Source of the DNA: Chondrosia reniformis
Taxonomy: Eukaryota; Porifera; Demospongiae; Chondrillida; Chondrillidae
NCBI GenBank assembly: GCA_947172415.1
Contig: OX359197.1
Span: 7,255,673-7,319,672, forward strand
Reading direction: 5' to 3'
DNA length: 64,000 nt
The notes beneath the pieces were generated by a model, which was not told the DNA's origin, did no database searches, and saw nothing but the letters and a program-made list of their open reading frames with translations. Positions within the stretch are counted from its first letter, which is position 1. Each line of letters begins with the position of its first letter. The translations under genes and the position numbers were made by a program. Below are positions 10,778 to 22,752 of the stretch, one piece after another.

Positions 10778-13060
10778 TCAAAATAGTCCAGCGTCCTTTT
10801 TCAGTGAAGTCTGCTTCCAAGGAGGCAGAGATGAGAAGTCTGTCCGTGACATTTTAAACACGTTCTACATAAGGCACATACAATTATGTTTTGCTATGCA
10901 GACAATAACAAAATACTAAATTAGTATACATTAAGCCAAGTATGACACTGGCAGGAGAAGGGACACATGGAATCCACCAAGTATTTACCTTAAAGTCCTC
11001 ATCTCCAAGGTAGGTTTCTAATTTCTTTGGATCAACTCCCTCGGGGAGAGGCTTCTTTTTCAGCTCAGCCAGCGAGTATCTGTCTCTGCTCAGCTTCTTC
11101 AGCTCCTCTGAAGCATCTGATCGATGAGGACTCTTGATGATCACAAAAGGTCTGTTAGTCTCAGTCACCTTCTTATCACTCTCCCAGGATGGAAAGAGAT
11201 TGGTGAACCGCTGGTGTTCAAAACCAGCAGATATAACGTAAACATGAGGCTCCACAAGCGACCAGTAGCTACACACAGGAAGACCAATTAATCATTTCAA
11301 TACATAAGGATTCAAAAGTTTATAGATGATGAATGATTATCAATGGTTTGATTATCGCTTCATAGATTTTAACTGATATTAACATTGCATTATATATTTA
11401 AAAGTGCAACAAAATATTATTTATTTATTGAGAGCAGTCATTAGTTAGGAAGGCAAATGATCCAATATTAAGCATCTATGAACTAAGGGAGATAATTGCA
11501 CTCAGCTGTGCAGAGGCTATGATGATAAGCACATAATCACTGGAAATGTATTACACCAAACCAGCCAAGTGACATAAGCCATTTATGTTCACTGATATCA
11601 GTAAAATGTTAATAAAATCTAAGATGCCAAATCAAGTGTACTCACCCTTGGAGTAGTTGACGGCAGTCTCCAGTGCTAATCTTTTGTCTCTTATGAATCT
11701 CACTTGAGCATCTCCAGTAAACTGGTTCTTTTCTCTGAAACGTGGATCCGACTGCACCGGCCACCAGCCTGACCACACATAGATCTCATATTGAGCGTCC
11801 AATAGGAAGAGAGCTGAGGGTGATGGGGCAGACAGACTGTAAACAGGAGACCATTACAGCACGGGGGAGTACCTGTGTTGTAGTGGCTTACCAGGTTGTT
11901 CACAAGAGTATAAGTCCGTTTGTAGGAAGGGAAAGGCTTCCGGCTCTCCTGTCCTGCAAGGATAGAGGACCTCTGTTGAGAGGAACTCTCCCGTAGACTC
12001 CACACTTGGAGCCAATTACATTATCTAGTTATATAGCACTGTACAGTTGGGATGCTACACCAACTCACTCTTAGCAGTAGTCGGGTTCTTTGTATTTGTC
12101 ACTTTAGCTGTTGTTTGTGTGGATGGAGTGACTTTAGCTGTTGACATGTCATGACACGTCAGTTGGTTCTTTGGAAACTGCACTGTCTTCACAACTTGAA
12201 GAACTGGACGATTGAGAATGTCTCTTCGAAGCATTCCCTTTCTTGTTGGATAATTTGACTTTGTGTGGAGAAGATTGAAGAGTCTTCTGCGATTTAGTGT
12301 TACTTGTCTCTGTGGACATGTGTTTTGGCTTCTTGGGTTTAGAAGTGACTTCAACTTCAGTTGTATTTTTTCTCTTTTTTCCTTTTGACTGGTCACATTG
12401 AACAACAGTGCATTTGACTCTAACACACAAAAGAACTACAAACGTACAACATTCTTAAATAGGAACTGGGTGACTGAAGGTATATAATATAGGGTATGGC
12501 AGGTAATCTTATTTAGACTGGGAAGGCTATTATTAACTGGACTACTATTAAGGCACCAGTGATAATGAAATATCTATACATTCCTAGCTTCACCATTTAA
12601 TACAATACTAATACCAAATATTACCTGTGGATGTACTGTATTGGCCCTTAAGACATGTTTAGTATACATCACTTATATCATTAGTTGTGGTACTACACAA
12701 CATCAGAAAGTATATCTATAATGTCAATGTTAGGTACAACCTACTGTAGATATACTGCAAAGCATAGCTCTTCGTTCATATGTCAGTGTGCACATATGAA
12801 ATGGACCAACATACCGAATTGTGTCGTTATCCTTAAGCAGATGAATGTCTTCTTGAGGAAGCAGCGCACAGTCGTCCATTGTGAGGTCCAGTTTGACGCC
12901 ACGTAGATCTTCAAAGAACCTCTTCTTGATGGCGTCACACAAATCAGCAATGATGGAACAGGATGTCAGATTCATGAGAAACCAAACGAACTGTGGACAA
13001 GTAGGAGGAGGGTTGACGAACAATAAATAACTTCAACCTTATAATTACCGAGTCGGCCAT
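10778..13060 (-). pseudogene. Coilin/supervillin chimera, unit U2 (disrupted)
   Basis: Exon equivalents: 12815-13060, 12069-12419, about 11892-11987, 11646-11813, 10989-11268 and 10778-10864. Three independent lesions break the frame. Ten extra bases lie in exon 1 just after the start (normal length 236, here 246). A short duplication in exon 2 (gacatgtcatgacacg) shifts the linker. One base is missing at the start of exon 5 (ccacaagcgacc versus ccacaatgcgacc elsewhere). The headpiece and gelsolin-like exons are otherwise well preserved. Confidence 0.8.
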
Positions 13061-13179
13061 TTTATACCCTATTTGAGTACGTTTAAGACTATTGAATAGA
13101 AAATCAATTAAAAATTCATTAACATTAAAAATTTTGAAGCTATTACAAAGCAGTAAAGTAAAGCCCGTTATATCAGTCA

Positions 13180-13226
13180 GAGTACTAGTACAACAATTCT
13201 TTTGTTTCCATAGTCAGTAATATATG
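13180..13226 (-). pseudogene. TRIM-NHL C-terminal relic
   Basis: The minus strand reads YITDYGNKRIVVLVL then stop, the normal TRIM C-terminus, but upstream it joins TRIM promoter-like sequence at about 13,230. The 13,230-13,799 spacer contains a second promoter-like stretch and another degraded SDR-type NHL relic near 13,600, and no gene. This is what remains of a deleted TRIM copy. Confidence 0.7.
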
Positions 13227-13799
13227 TGGAAAGACATTTGTGAGTTATAAATTGCAATTTCAAATGGCTTTGTAAATTTCAGTATCTAGGAACTAAAGTA
13301 CTTTCACTGAATTCATTCAGTGAGTTTGGTTTTCAACTTTAAGAATTGAAATGAGACAATTAGACAAATTAGACTCTTAAAGTGTATGCGTATATACTTG
13401 TCATGTGTCTGTATGTGGCTTGTACAGTTAATTGGCAGTATAAAGTATTTCAGTATATATCAGTATATATCTAGGAATTAATGGAACTATGTCACTGATT
13501 TAGTTTTGTTTCATTTAGTGAGTTTGGTTTCAATTTCAAGAATGAGAATAATAGAAAAGTTCAATGATAACCTCATGTCTAGTGTTAGCATTATAAAGAG
13601 TGTATTCCCATCACTGATAGCAATACTCTATCAGATGTGTACGTATTTGATGGTTATTATCTGATTTAGATTTTTTAGCAATTAAGGTTTAAATTAAATT
13701 TTAAGTTTACAAAGTTATATATAAAATAGAAGCTATTACAAAGCAAGGATCTATGAAGCTCATTATATCAGTCAGAGTAGTAATAAGTAAAGCATATCT

Positions 13800-16016
13800 T
13801 TACAATAGGGGTAAGAATACAACAATTCTCTTGTTTCCTAAGTCAGCAATATATACATTTCCTTCATAACTGATAGCAAGACCGCGAGGACGATCCAACC
13901 CAAGATTATCAACTTCACCAACACACTGTCCATCTGGTGTGAAGATGGAGATTTTGTTAGCACTGTATGATGAAACTATAATTATGTGTCCATCACTTGT
14001 GACTGCTATACCAGTGGGGTACTTGACAACGTCTTCGCCAAACTGTCGGATGTACCGTCCATCCTGATCATGTACTTTGATGCAATGATTATTATAATCT
14101 GTGATGTATACTAATCCATCTGGTGATATACATAGGTACCAGGGAAATTTAAAGCAACCTGCTCCACTGCCACATGAACCAAAGCACCTTAGGAACTGAC
14201 CATTCTCTGTAAATACAGATATTCTATGATTGCCACTTTCAGCTATAAAAAGGTGTCCCTCCTCATTGACTGCCACTCCTATAGGACCACTTAATTGACC
14301 TTGCTTTGACCCTCGACCTCCAAACCCTCTTACTAGTCGACCAGTTGGAGTGTAGATCTTGATAACATGGTTGCTAAAGTCACTAATGACAATGTTACCA
14401 GATTTGCTGAATGTTATCCCATGGACATAGCTACAATCATTCTTAAATCTTCTTGCAATTTGACCTGTCCCATTAATAACAAGGATTTCTTCGGTGTTAT
14501 CATTTGCAGCATACAACATTCCATCTGATCCACAAGCTACTGCATAGCATCTTCCACCAATCTTAATCTCTTTTTGGATTTTGTTCATTTTCCTAATATC
14601 CAATGGCTTGGCAACCTTCACTTCTACTGGACTGCCCACTACGTGGTGACCTCCGATGGTCACACTCAGCATACACTCAAGTGATGGAACACTCTTAAAG
14701 TGTACCTCATATGTGCCATCTCTCTTGTCTGTTACCTTACCTCTCAGAGGAACACCTGCTGTCACAGGACAAAGGACAGCCAACACCTTTTCTCCTCCTC
14801 TGCACTCATTGCCTCTCTCATCTCTGGTGTTGACTTTGAAGGAAAATTCTTCCTTCTCCTGTATCTGAATGATGGATGCACCATCGTTGTTCTTCTTCAA
14901 CCCTCTAATACTGCAGTTTGGTGGATGTGCCTGCAAGCAGACTCCTCCAAATGAAGACAATGTCTTCTCTGTTTCGGATTGCTTGGGAGAGATAAACTGG
15001 ACAGATGGGTGAATGTAGCAAGATGGCTGAGGACTATGTCCAGTAAGTTTGTACACTCGTTTGACCACCATCTTGATCAAGTACAGCTGTTCTTCTTTTC
15101 TTCCATTTGAATAGATGTCTTCTGAAAAGGAAAGAAACTCCTCCCATTTCTTCATTTTAACTTGAAGCACTTTTCTCTGCTTGACAAGAGCTTTTCTTCC
15201 CTTTTCTTCCGTTTTCCTCACTTCACCAACAAGACTATCACATCTTCTAGTTACCATGGCAATTAACCGTTCCTTCATTGCAAGGATCTCTCCTACAGCA
15301 TCAGCGGACTGCTGTTGGAGACTAGCTTCACTGGCCTCCACTTCCTGAAGGGCATTGCTCAATGCCTTTGTCTGTCCCCTGGCAGACAGCACACACTGTG
15401 TCAGAGTGCTCCTGTTTAGCTCTCCCAGTTTGTCATTGATGAAGGACACACTGTGAGTTTTGTGGCCACCAACAGAATGACATATGGCACAGATCATCTG
15501 TTGACAGTCGTGACAGTATAGCTTCTTCTTTACGTTGTGTTCTACACATTGGAAAATATCCTCTTTTGTAGAGCCACCTTCTAAGGTTTCATTAATCAAT
15601 TGGATTTGATGTCTCTTAAACATTTTCTTTGATCTGTGAAGATCTACACACTCTTGGCAAATAAAGAAATCACAGTCTGTGCAGTAGCTCATGGCTGCCC
15701 TCTTCTCTTCGTGGTCCTCTTGACAAACCACTCCTTCCTTCTGATACTGACTGCTCACTGTCTTCCTCAGAGCAAAGGGATGGCTCAGAAGACCACTGGG
15801 AGGGATGGAGAACACTTCATCACAGATCTCACAGGTCACTCCTTGTTGGAACATCTTCTCCTGACACTCCGCCTTTTCACACAAGGCCAGGGAGTGCAGA
15901 CAAGGTAGACATTTAAGCTCTTCTGCTCTCCCTCCACAACTGACACAAGAGAGACTGAGATTAGTTGATGGAAAAGAAGAACTAGAAATGGATGGAACCT
16001 CTGGAAGCTCAGCCAT
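13800..16016 (-). CDS. TRIM-NHL protein, copy T3 (738 aa)
   Basis: Intact frame from MAELPEVPSIS. Same domain order as T1. B-box1 is of the FFICQECVDLHRSK type, followed by the shorter inter-box linker (NETLEGGSTKEDIFQC). Copy-specific changes cluster in the NHL part, e.g. NDNTEEILVINGTG, GRLVRGFGGRG, GLDRPRGLAISYEG, and a one-residue insertion (HIIIVSSYSANK). Ends NKRIVVFLPLL, unlike the VVLVL/VVLIF of its neighbours. The basic residues of the coiled coil and the Ig domain are almost invariant against other copies. Confidence 0.88.
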   Translation of the reverse strand: MAELPEVPSISSSSFPSTNLSLSCVSCGGRAEELKCLPCLHSLALCEKAECQEKMFQQGVTCEICDEVFSIPPSGLLSHPFALRKTVSSQYQKEGVVCQEDHEEKRAAMSYCTDCDFFICQECVDLHRSKKMFKRHQIQLINETLEGGSTKEDIFQCVEHNVKKKLYCHDCQQMICAICHSVGGHKTHSVSFINDKLGELNRSTLTQCVLSARGQTKALSNALQEVEASEASLQQQSADAVGEILAMKERLIAMVTRRCDSLVGEVRKTEEKGRKALVKQRKVLQVKMKKWEEFLSFSEDIYSNGRKEEQLYLIKMVVKRVYKLTGHSPQPSCYIHPSVQFISPKQSETEKTLSSFGGVCLQAHPPNCSIRGLKKNNDGASIIQIQEKEEFSFKVNTRDERGNECRGGEKVLAVLCPVTAGVPLRGKVTDKRDGTYEVHFKSVPSLECMLSVTIGGHHVVGSPVEVKVAKPLDIRKMNKIQKEIKIGGRCYAVACGSDGMLYAANDNTEEILVINGTGQIARRFKNDCSYVHGITFSKSGNIVISDFSNHVIKIYTPTGRLVRGFGGRGSKQGQLSGPIGVAVNEEGHLFIAESGNHRISVFTENGQFLRCFGSCGSGAGCFKFPWYLCISPDGLVYITDYNNHCIKVHDQDGRYIRQFGEDVVKYPTGIAVTSDGHIIIVSSYSANKISIFTPDGQCVGEVDNLGLDRPRGLAISYEGNVYIADLGNKRIVVFLPLL

Positions 16017-16544
16017 TTTATTTGGTAATGGAGATCATATGACTTTAAATTGAGGGAGGAGCTAACTAGTTTCTATTAAACTATTAAACAGTCCAAATTT
16101 ATATGTGCAAAGACGTTTGTGAGTTATAAATTGCAATTGCATATTTGGTTTTGGAAATTTCAATATCTAGGAACTAAAGTACTTTCACTGAATTCATTCA
16201 GTTTTCAACTTAAAGAATGGCAATGGCAAGTTCAATGCCTCCTTTCTAGTGTCAGCAATATTTAAAGAGTGTCTCCATCACTGATAGCAATACCATATAT
16301 AGGACCATTCAATCTCACAGGCCAGAATCTATTGTATTTAGAGGTGGTCTCTCTATCTATGGGTTAGGGCTCGGAGAAGGTCTCCCTATTAATCCACTAC
16401 ATGGGTTCTCACTATATACGACCTGTATCTGCAGTTGAACAGATAGACAGAATACTATACTCCCTTCTGATACAAGAAACATGCAAAATCAAATTATACT
16501 GAAATATGTACAATAATTAATATAACAAAAGTGCATTCAGTCCA

Positions 16545-18338
16545 TCAAAATAGTCCAGCGTCCTTTTTCAGTGAAGTCTGCTTCCAAGGAGGCAGAGATG
16601 AGAAGTCCGTCCGTGACATTTTAAACACGTTCTACATAAGGCACATACAATTATGTTTTGCTATGCAGACAAATAACAAATACTAAATTAGTATACATTA
16701 AGCCAAGTATGACACTGGCAGGAGAAGGGACACATGGAATCTACCAAGTATTTACCTTAAAGTCCTCATCTCCAAGATAGGTTTCTAATTTTTTTGGATC
16801 AACTCCCTCGGGGAGAGGTTTCTTTTTCAGCTCAGCCAGCGAGTATCTGTCTCTGCTCAGCTTCTTCAGCTCCTCTGAAGCATCTGATCGATAAGGACTC
16901 TTGATGATCACAAAAGGTCTGTTAGCCTCGGTCACCTTCTTATCACACTCCCAGGATGGAAAGAGATTGGTGAACCGCTGGTGTTCAAAACCAGCAGACA
17001 CAACATAAACATGAGGCTCCACAATGCGACCAGTAGCTACACACAGGAAGACCAATTAATCATATCAATACATTAGGAGTCAAAAGTTTGATAGATTGAG
17101 AATGGTTTGATTATCGCTTCATAGATTTTAACTGATAATTACATTATATATTTATAAGCACAACTGTGTTGTAGTGGCTTACCAGGTTGTTCACAAGAGT
17201 ATAAGTCTGTTTGTAGGAAGGGAAAGGCTTCCGGCTCTCCTGTCCTGCAAGGATAGAGGACCTCTGTTGGGAGGAACTCTCCCGTAGACTCCACACTTGG
17301 GGCCAATTACACTATCTAATTATATAGCACTGTACAGTTGGGATGCTACACCAACTCACTCTTAGCAGTAGTCGGGTTCTTTGTATTTGTCACTTTAGCT
17401 GTTGTTTGTGTGGATGGAGTGACTTTAGCTGTTGACACGTTAGTTGGTTCTTTGGAAACTGCACTGTCTTCACAACTTGAAGAACTGGACAATTGAGAAT
17501 TAATGTCTCTTCGAAGCATTCCCTTTCTTGTTGGATAATTTGATTTTGTGTGGAGAAGATTGAAGGGTCTTCTGAGATTTAGTGTTACTTGTCTCTGTGG
17601 ACATGTGCTTTGACTTCTTGGGTTTAGAAGTGACTTCAACTTCAGTTGTATTTTTTCTCTTTTTTCCTTTTGACTGGTCACATTGAACAACAGTGCATTT
17701 GACTCTAACACACAAAAGAACTACAAACGTACAACATTCTTAAATAGGAACTGTGTGACTGAAGGTAGCATATAATATAGGGTATGGCAGGTAATCTTAT
17801 TTAGACTGGGAAGGCTATTATTACTGGACTACTATTAAGGCACCAGTGATAATGAAATATCTATACATTCCTAGCTTCACCATTTAATACAACACTAATA
17901 CCAAATATTACTTGTGGATATACTGTATTGGTCCTTAAGACATGTTTAGTATACATCACTTATATCATTAGTGGTGGTACTACACAACATCAGAAAGTAT
18001 ATCTATAATGTCAATGTTAGGTACAACCTACTGTAGACATACTGCAAAGTATAGCTCTTCGCTCGTATATCAGTGAGCACATATTAAATGGACCAACATA
18101 CCGAATTGTGTCGTTATCCTTAAGCAGATGAATGTCTTCTTGAGGAAGCAGCGCACAGTCGTCCATTGTGAGGTCCAGTTTGACGCCACGAAGATCTTCA
18201 AAGAACCTCTTCTTGATGGCGCCACACAGATCAGCAATGACGGAACAGGATGTCAGATTCATGAGAAACCAAACGAACTGTGGACAAGCAGGAGGAGGGT
18301 TGACGAACAATAACTTCAACCTTAACCGAGTCGGCCAT
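16545..18338 (-). pseudogene. Coilin/supervillin chimera, unit U3 (exon deleted)
   Basis: Exon equivalents: 18102-18338, 17360-17704, about 17183-17278, 16756-17036 and 16545-16631. The gelsolin-like exon 4 and its flanking introns are missing; the deletion point is near 17,166, where intron 4 runs straight into intron 3 sequence. Exon 1 has one extra T after the start (GGTTAAGG for GGTAAGG), and exon 2 carries an insertion near 17,500 that shifts the frame and stops after NASKRH. Headpiece exons 5-6 stay intact. Confidence 0.82.
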
Positions 18339-18551
18339 TTTATCTATATTGAACTACGTAGATCTAAATATCCATTGCGAAAATTCAATTAACATTAAAA
18401 ATTTTACAAAATACAAAAAGTAATCTATAAATATGTTTGATATTATCTGATTTCGAGTTTTTATCAATAAATTAAATATAAACTTTACAAAGTTACATAT
18501 AATATTGAAGCCATTACAAAGTGATCTATAAAGCATATCTTGTTATATCAG

Positions 18552-20759
18552 TCAGAATACTAGTACAACAATTCTCTTGTTTCCACTGTCAGCAATATAT
18601 AGATTTCCTTCATCACTGATAGCAAGACCATGAGGACTGTCCGACCCAAGATTATCAACTTCACCAACACACTGTCCATCTGGTGTGAAGATGGAGATTT
18701 TGTTAGAACCGTATGATGCAACTATTATGTGTCCATCACTTGTGACTGCTATACCAATGGGGCTCTTGACAATGTCTTCACCAAACTGTCGGATGTACCG
18801 TCCATCCTGATCATGTACTTTGATGCAATGATTGCTATGGTCAGTGATGTACACTAATCCATCTGGTGATATACAGAGGTACCAGGGATATGCAAAGTGA
18901 CCTGCTCCATTGCCACGTGAACCAAAGGATCTTAGGAACTGACCATTCTCTGTAAATACAGATATTCTATGATTGCTATTTTCTACTATAAAAAGGTGCC
19001 CCTCCTCATTGACTGCCACTCCTGTAGGACTACTTAATTGACCTTGTTTTGACCCTTGACCTCCAAACTGTCTTACTTGCTGACCAGTTGGAGTGTAGAT
19101 CTTGATAACATGGTTGCTACAGTCACTAATGACAATGTTACCAGGTTTGCTGAAAGCTATCCCATAGACATGGCCACAGTCATTCTTAAATCTTCTTGCA
19201 ATTTGACCTGCCCTGCTAATAACAAAGATTTCTTTGGTGTCGTGATTTGCAGCATACAACATTCCATCTGATCCACAAGCTACTGCATAGGATGCTCCAC
19301 CAATCTTAATCTCTTTTTGGATTTTGCTCATCTTCTTAATATCCAATGGCTTAGCAACCTTCACCTCTACTGGACTGCCCACTACGTGGTGACCTCCGAT
19401 GGTCACACTCAGCATACATTTGAGTGATGGAACACTCTTAAAGTGTACCTCATATGTGCCATCTCTCTTGTCTGTTACCTTACCTCTCAGAGGAACACCT
19501 GCTGTCACAGGACAAAGGACAGCCAACACCTTTTCTCCTCCTCTGCACTCATTGCCTCTCTCATCTTTTGTGGTGACTTTGAAGGAAAATTCTTTCTTCT
19601 TCTGTATCTGAACAAAGGCAGTACCATCTTCGTTCTTCTTCAACCCTCTAATACTGCAGTTTGGTGGATGTGCCTGCAAGCAGACTCCTCCAAATGAAGA
19701 CAATGTCTTCTCTGTTTCGGATTGCTTGGAAGAGATGAACTGGACAGATGGGTGAATGTAGCAAGATGGCTGAGGACTATGTCCAGTAAGTTCATACACT
19801 CGTTTGACTACCATCTTGGTCAAGTACAGCTGTTCTTCTCTTCTTCCATTTGAAAAGATGTCTTCGGAAATGGAAAGAAACTCCTCCCACTTCTTCATTT
19901 TAACTTGAAGCACTTTTCTCTGCTTGACAAGAGCTTTTCTTCCACTTTCTTCCGTTTTCCTCACTTCACTAACAAGATTATCACATCTTCTAGTTACCAT
20001 GGCAATTAGCTGTTCCTTCATTGCAAGGATCTCTCCTACAGCATCAGCGGACTGCTGTTGGAGACTAGCTTCACTGGCCTCCACTTCCTGAAGGGCATTG
20101 CACAATGCCTTTGTCTGTCCCCTGGCAGACAGCACACACTGTGTCAGAGGGCTCCTGTTTAGCTCTCCCAGTTTGTCATTGATGAAGGACACACTGTGAG
20201 TCTTGTGGCCACCAACAGAATGACATATAGCACAGATCATCTGTTGACACTCTTGACAGTATAGCTTCTTCTTTTCATTGTGTTCTGAACATTGGAAAAT
20301 ATCTTCTTTTGTAGAGCCACCTTCTAAGGTTTCATTAATGGATTGGATTTGATGCCTCTTGAGCATTTTCTTTGATCTGTGAAGATCTACACACTCTTGG
20401 CAAATAAAGAAATCACAGTCTGTGCAGTAGCTCACGGCTGCCCTCTTCTCTTCGTGGTCCTCTTGACAGACCACTCCTTCCTTCTGATACTGACTGCTCA
20501 CTGTCTTCCTCAGAGCAAAGGGATGGCTCGGAAGACCACCAGGAGGGATGGAGAACACTTCATCACAGATCTCACAGGTCACTCCTTGTTGGAGCATCTT
20601 CTCCTGACACTCCACCTTCTCACACAAGGCCAGGGAGTGCAGACAAGGTAGACATTTAAGCTCTTCTACTCTCACTCCACAACTGACACAAGAGAGACTG
20701 AGATTAGTTGATGGAAAAGAAGAACTAGAAGTGGATGGAACCTCTGGAAGCTCAGCCAT
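18552..20759 (-). CDS. TRIM-NHL protein, copy T4 (735 aa)
   Basis: Intact frame from MAELPEVPSTS; class A upstream block at about 20,770-20,845. B-box1 is of the VDLHRSK type. B-box2 has HDCQQ changed to QECQQ (LYCQECQQMICAIC), keeping all zinc ligands. From IYTPTGQQVRQFGG through GNGAGHFAYPWYLC the protein is identical to T1, while flanking segments are not, which looks like gene conversion. Ends NKRIVVLVF. Expected role as for the family: ubiquitin ligase scaffold or NHL-dependent binder, not demonstrated. Confidence 0.9.
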   Translation of the reverse strand: MAELPEVPSTSSSSFPSTNLSLSCVSCGVRVEELKCLPCLHSLALCEKVECQEKMLQQGVTCEICDEVFSIPPGGLPSHPFALRKTVSSQYQKEGVVCQEDHEEKRAAVSYCTDCDFFICQECVDLHRSKKMLKRHQIQSINETLEGGSTKEDIFQCSEHNEKKKLYCQECQQMICAICHSVGGHKTHSVSFINDKLGELNRSPLTQCVLSARGQTKALCNALQEVEASEASLQQQSADAVGEILAMKEQLIAMVTRRCDNLVSEVRKTEESGRKALVKQRKVLQVKMKKWEEFLSISEDIFSNGRREEQLYLTKMVVKRVYELTGHSPQPSCYIHPSVQFISSKQSETEKTLSSFGGVCLQAHPPNCSIRGLKKNEDGTAFVQIQKKKEFSFKVTTKDERGNECRGGEKVLAVLCPVTAGVPLRGKVTDKRDGTYEVHFKSVPSLKCMLSVTIGGHHVVGSPVEVKVAKPLDIKKMSKIQKEIKIGGASYAVACGSDGMLYAANHDTKEIFVISRAGQIARRFKNDCGHVYGIAFSKPGNIVISDCSNHVIKIYTPTGQQVRQFGGQGSKQGQLSSPTGVAVNEEGHLFIVENSNHRISVFTENGQFLRSFGSRGNGAGHFAYPWYLCISPDGLVYITDHSNHCIKVHDQDGRYIRQFGEDIVKSPIGIAVTSDGHIIVASYGSNKISIFTPDGQCVGEVDNLGSDSPHGLAISDEGNLYIADSGNKRIVVLVF

Positions 20760-21331
20760 TTTATTTGGTATTCTTGGGATCGTGTGACTTTGAAATTAGG
20801 GAGGAGCTAAATATATCAAACTATTCGTTATGTAAACAGTCCAAACTTACATTTATAATTTGGGTTGAACAGTAAATTGGCAATGTAAATTTCAGTTTCA
20901 GAAACTAAAGTACTTTCAATGAATTCATTTAGTGAGTTAGCATGGTTTTCAACTAAAGAATGGAAATTAATAATTAATAGAAAAGTTAATGATAGCCTCC
21001 TTCTAGTATATTAGACTGCCAAATTATACAACACACATACAGTGTTACTATAGAGTGTCTCCATCACTGATAGCAATACCATATATAGGACCATTCAATC
21101 TCCCTGGTCAGCAACCTATTATATTCAGAGGTGGTCTCTCTATCTATGGGTTAGGGCTCGGAGAAGGTCTCCCTATTAATCCACTACATGGATTCTCACT
21201 ATATACGACCTGTATCTGCAGTTGAACAGATATACAGAATACTATACTCCCTTCTGATACAAGAAACATGCAAAATCAAATTATACTATAATATGTACAA
21301 TAATTAATATAACAAAAGTGCATTCAGTCCA

Positions 21332-22650
21332 TCAAAATAGTCCAGCGTCCTTTTTCAGTGAAGTCTGCTTCCAAGGAGGCAGAGATGAGAAGTCTGTCCG
21401 TGACATTTTAAACACATTCTACCAAAGGCACATACAATTATGTTTTGCTATGTGGACAAATAACAAAATACTAAATTAGTATACATTAAGCCAAGTATGA
21501 CACTGGTAGGAGAAGGGACACATGGAATCCACCAAGTATTTACCTTAAAGTCCTCATCTCCAAGGTAGGTTTCTAATTTCTTTGGATCAACTCCCTCGGG
21601 GAGAGGCTTCTTTTTCAGCTCAGCCAGCGAGTATCTGTCTCTGCTCAGCTTCTTCAGCTCCTCTAAAGCATCTGATCGATGAGGATTATTTGATTATCGC
21701 TTCACAGATTTTAACTGATAATTACGTTACATGTTATATTTGTAAGCACAACAAAATATTATTTACTTATTGAGAGTCATTAGTTAGGAAGGCAAATGAT
21801 CCAATATTAAGCATCTTTGAACTAAGGAAGTTAATTGCACTCAGCTGTGCAGAGGCTATGATGATAAGCACATAATCACTGTATTACACCAAACCAGCCA
21901 AGTGACATAAGCCATTTATGTTCACTGATATCAGTAAAATGTAAATAAAATCTCAGATGTCAAATCAAGTGTACTCACCCTTGGAGTAGTTTACGGCAGT
22001 CTCCAGTGCTAATCTTTTGTCTCTTATGAATCTCACTTGAGCATCTCCAGTAAACTGGTTCTTTTCTCTGAAACGTGGATCCGACTGCACCGGCCACCAG
22101 CCAGACCACACATAGATCTCATATTGAGCGTCCAATAGGAAGAGAGCTGAGGGTGATGGGGCAGACAGACTGTAAACAGGAGACCATTACAGCACGGGGG
22201 AGTGCCTGTGTTGTAGTGGCTTACCAGGTTGTTCACAAGAGTATAAGTCCGTTTGTAGGAAGGGAAAGGCTTCTGGCTCTCCTGTCCTGCAAGGATAGAG
22301 GACCTCTGTTGGGAGGAACTCTCCCGTAGACTCCACACTTGGAGCCAATTACATTATCTAGTTATATAGCACTGTACAGTTGGGATGCTACACCAACTCA
22401 CTCTTAGCAGTAGTTGGGTTCTTTGCATTTGTCACTTTAGCTGTTGTTAGTGTGGATGGAGTGACTTTAGCTGTTGTTTGTGTGGATGGAGTGACTTTAG
22501 CTGTTGACACGTCAGTTGGTTCTTTGGAAACTGCACTGTCTTCACAACTTGAAGAACTGGATGATTGAGAATGTCTCTTCAAAGCATTCCCTTTCTTGTT
22601 GAATAACTTGACTTTGTGTGGAGAAGATTGAAGAGTCTTCTGTGATTTAG
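21332..22650 (-). pseudogene. Coilin/supervillin chimera, unit U4 (both ends broken)
   Basis: Remaining pieces: end of exon 2 (22402 to about 22650), exon 3 (about 22225-22320), exon 4 (21979-22146), the 3' half of headpiece exon 5 (21544 to about 21685) and exon 6 (21332-21418). Exon 1 and intron 1 are gone, cut where the inverted TRIM fragment T4b begins. The 5' half of exon 5 and part of intron 4 are deleted at about 21,685 (gatgagga joined to ttatttgattatcg). Exon 2 carries two copies of the AKVTPST repeat. Confidence 0.82.
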
Positions 22651-22752
22651 TGGTACATATTTTACATATTTTACAGTTTAGACTGTTTACATAGAAACTA
22701 GTTAACTCCTTCCTCATTTCAAAGTCACATGATCCCAAGCATACCAAATAAA

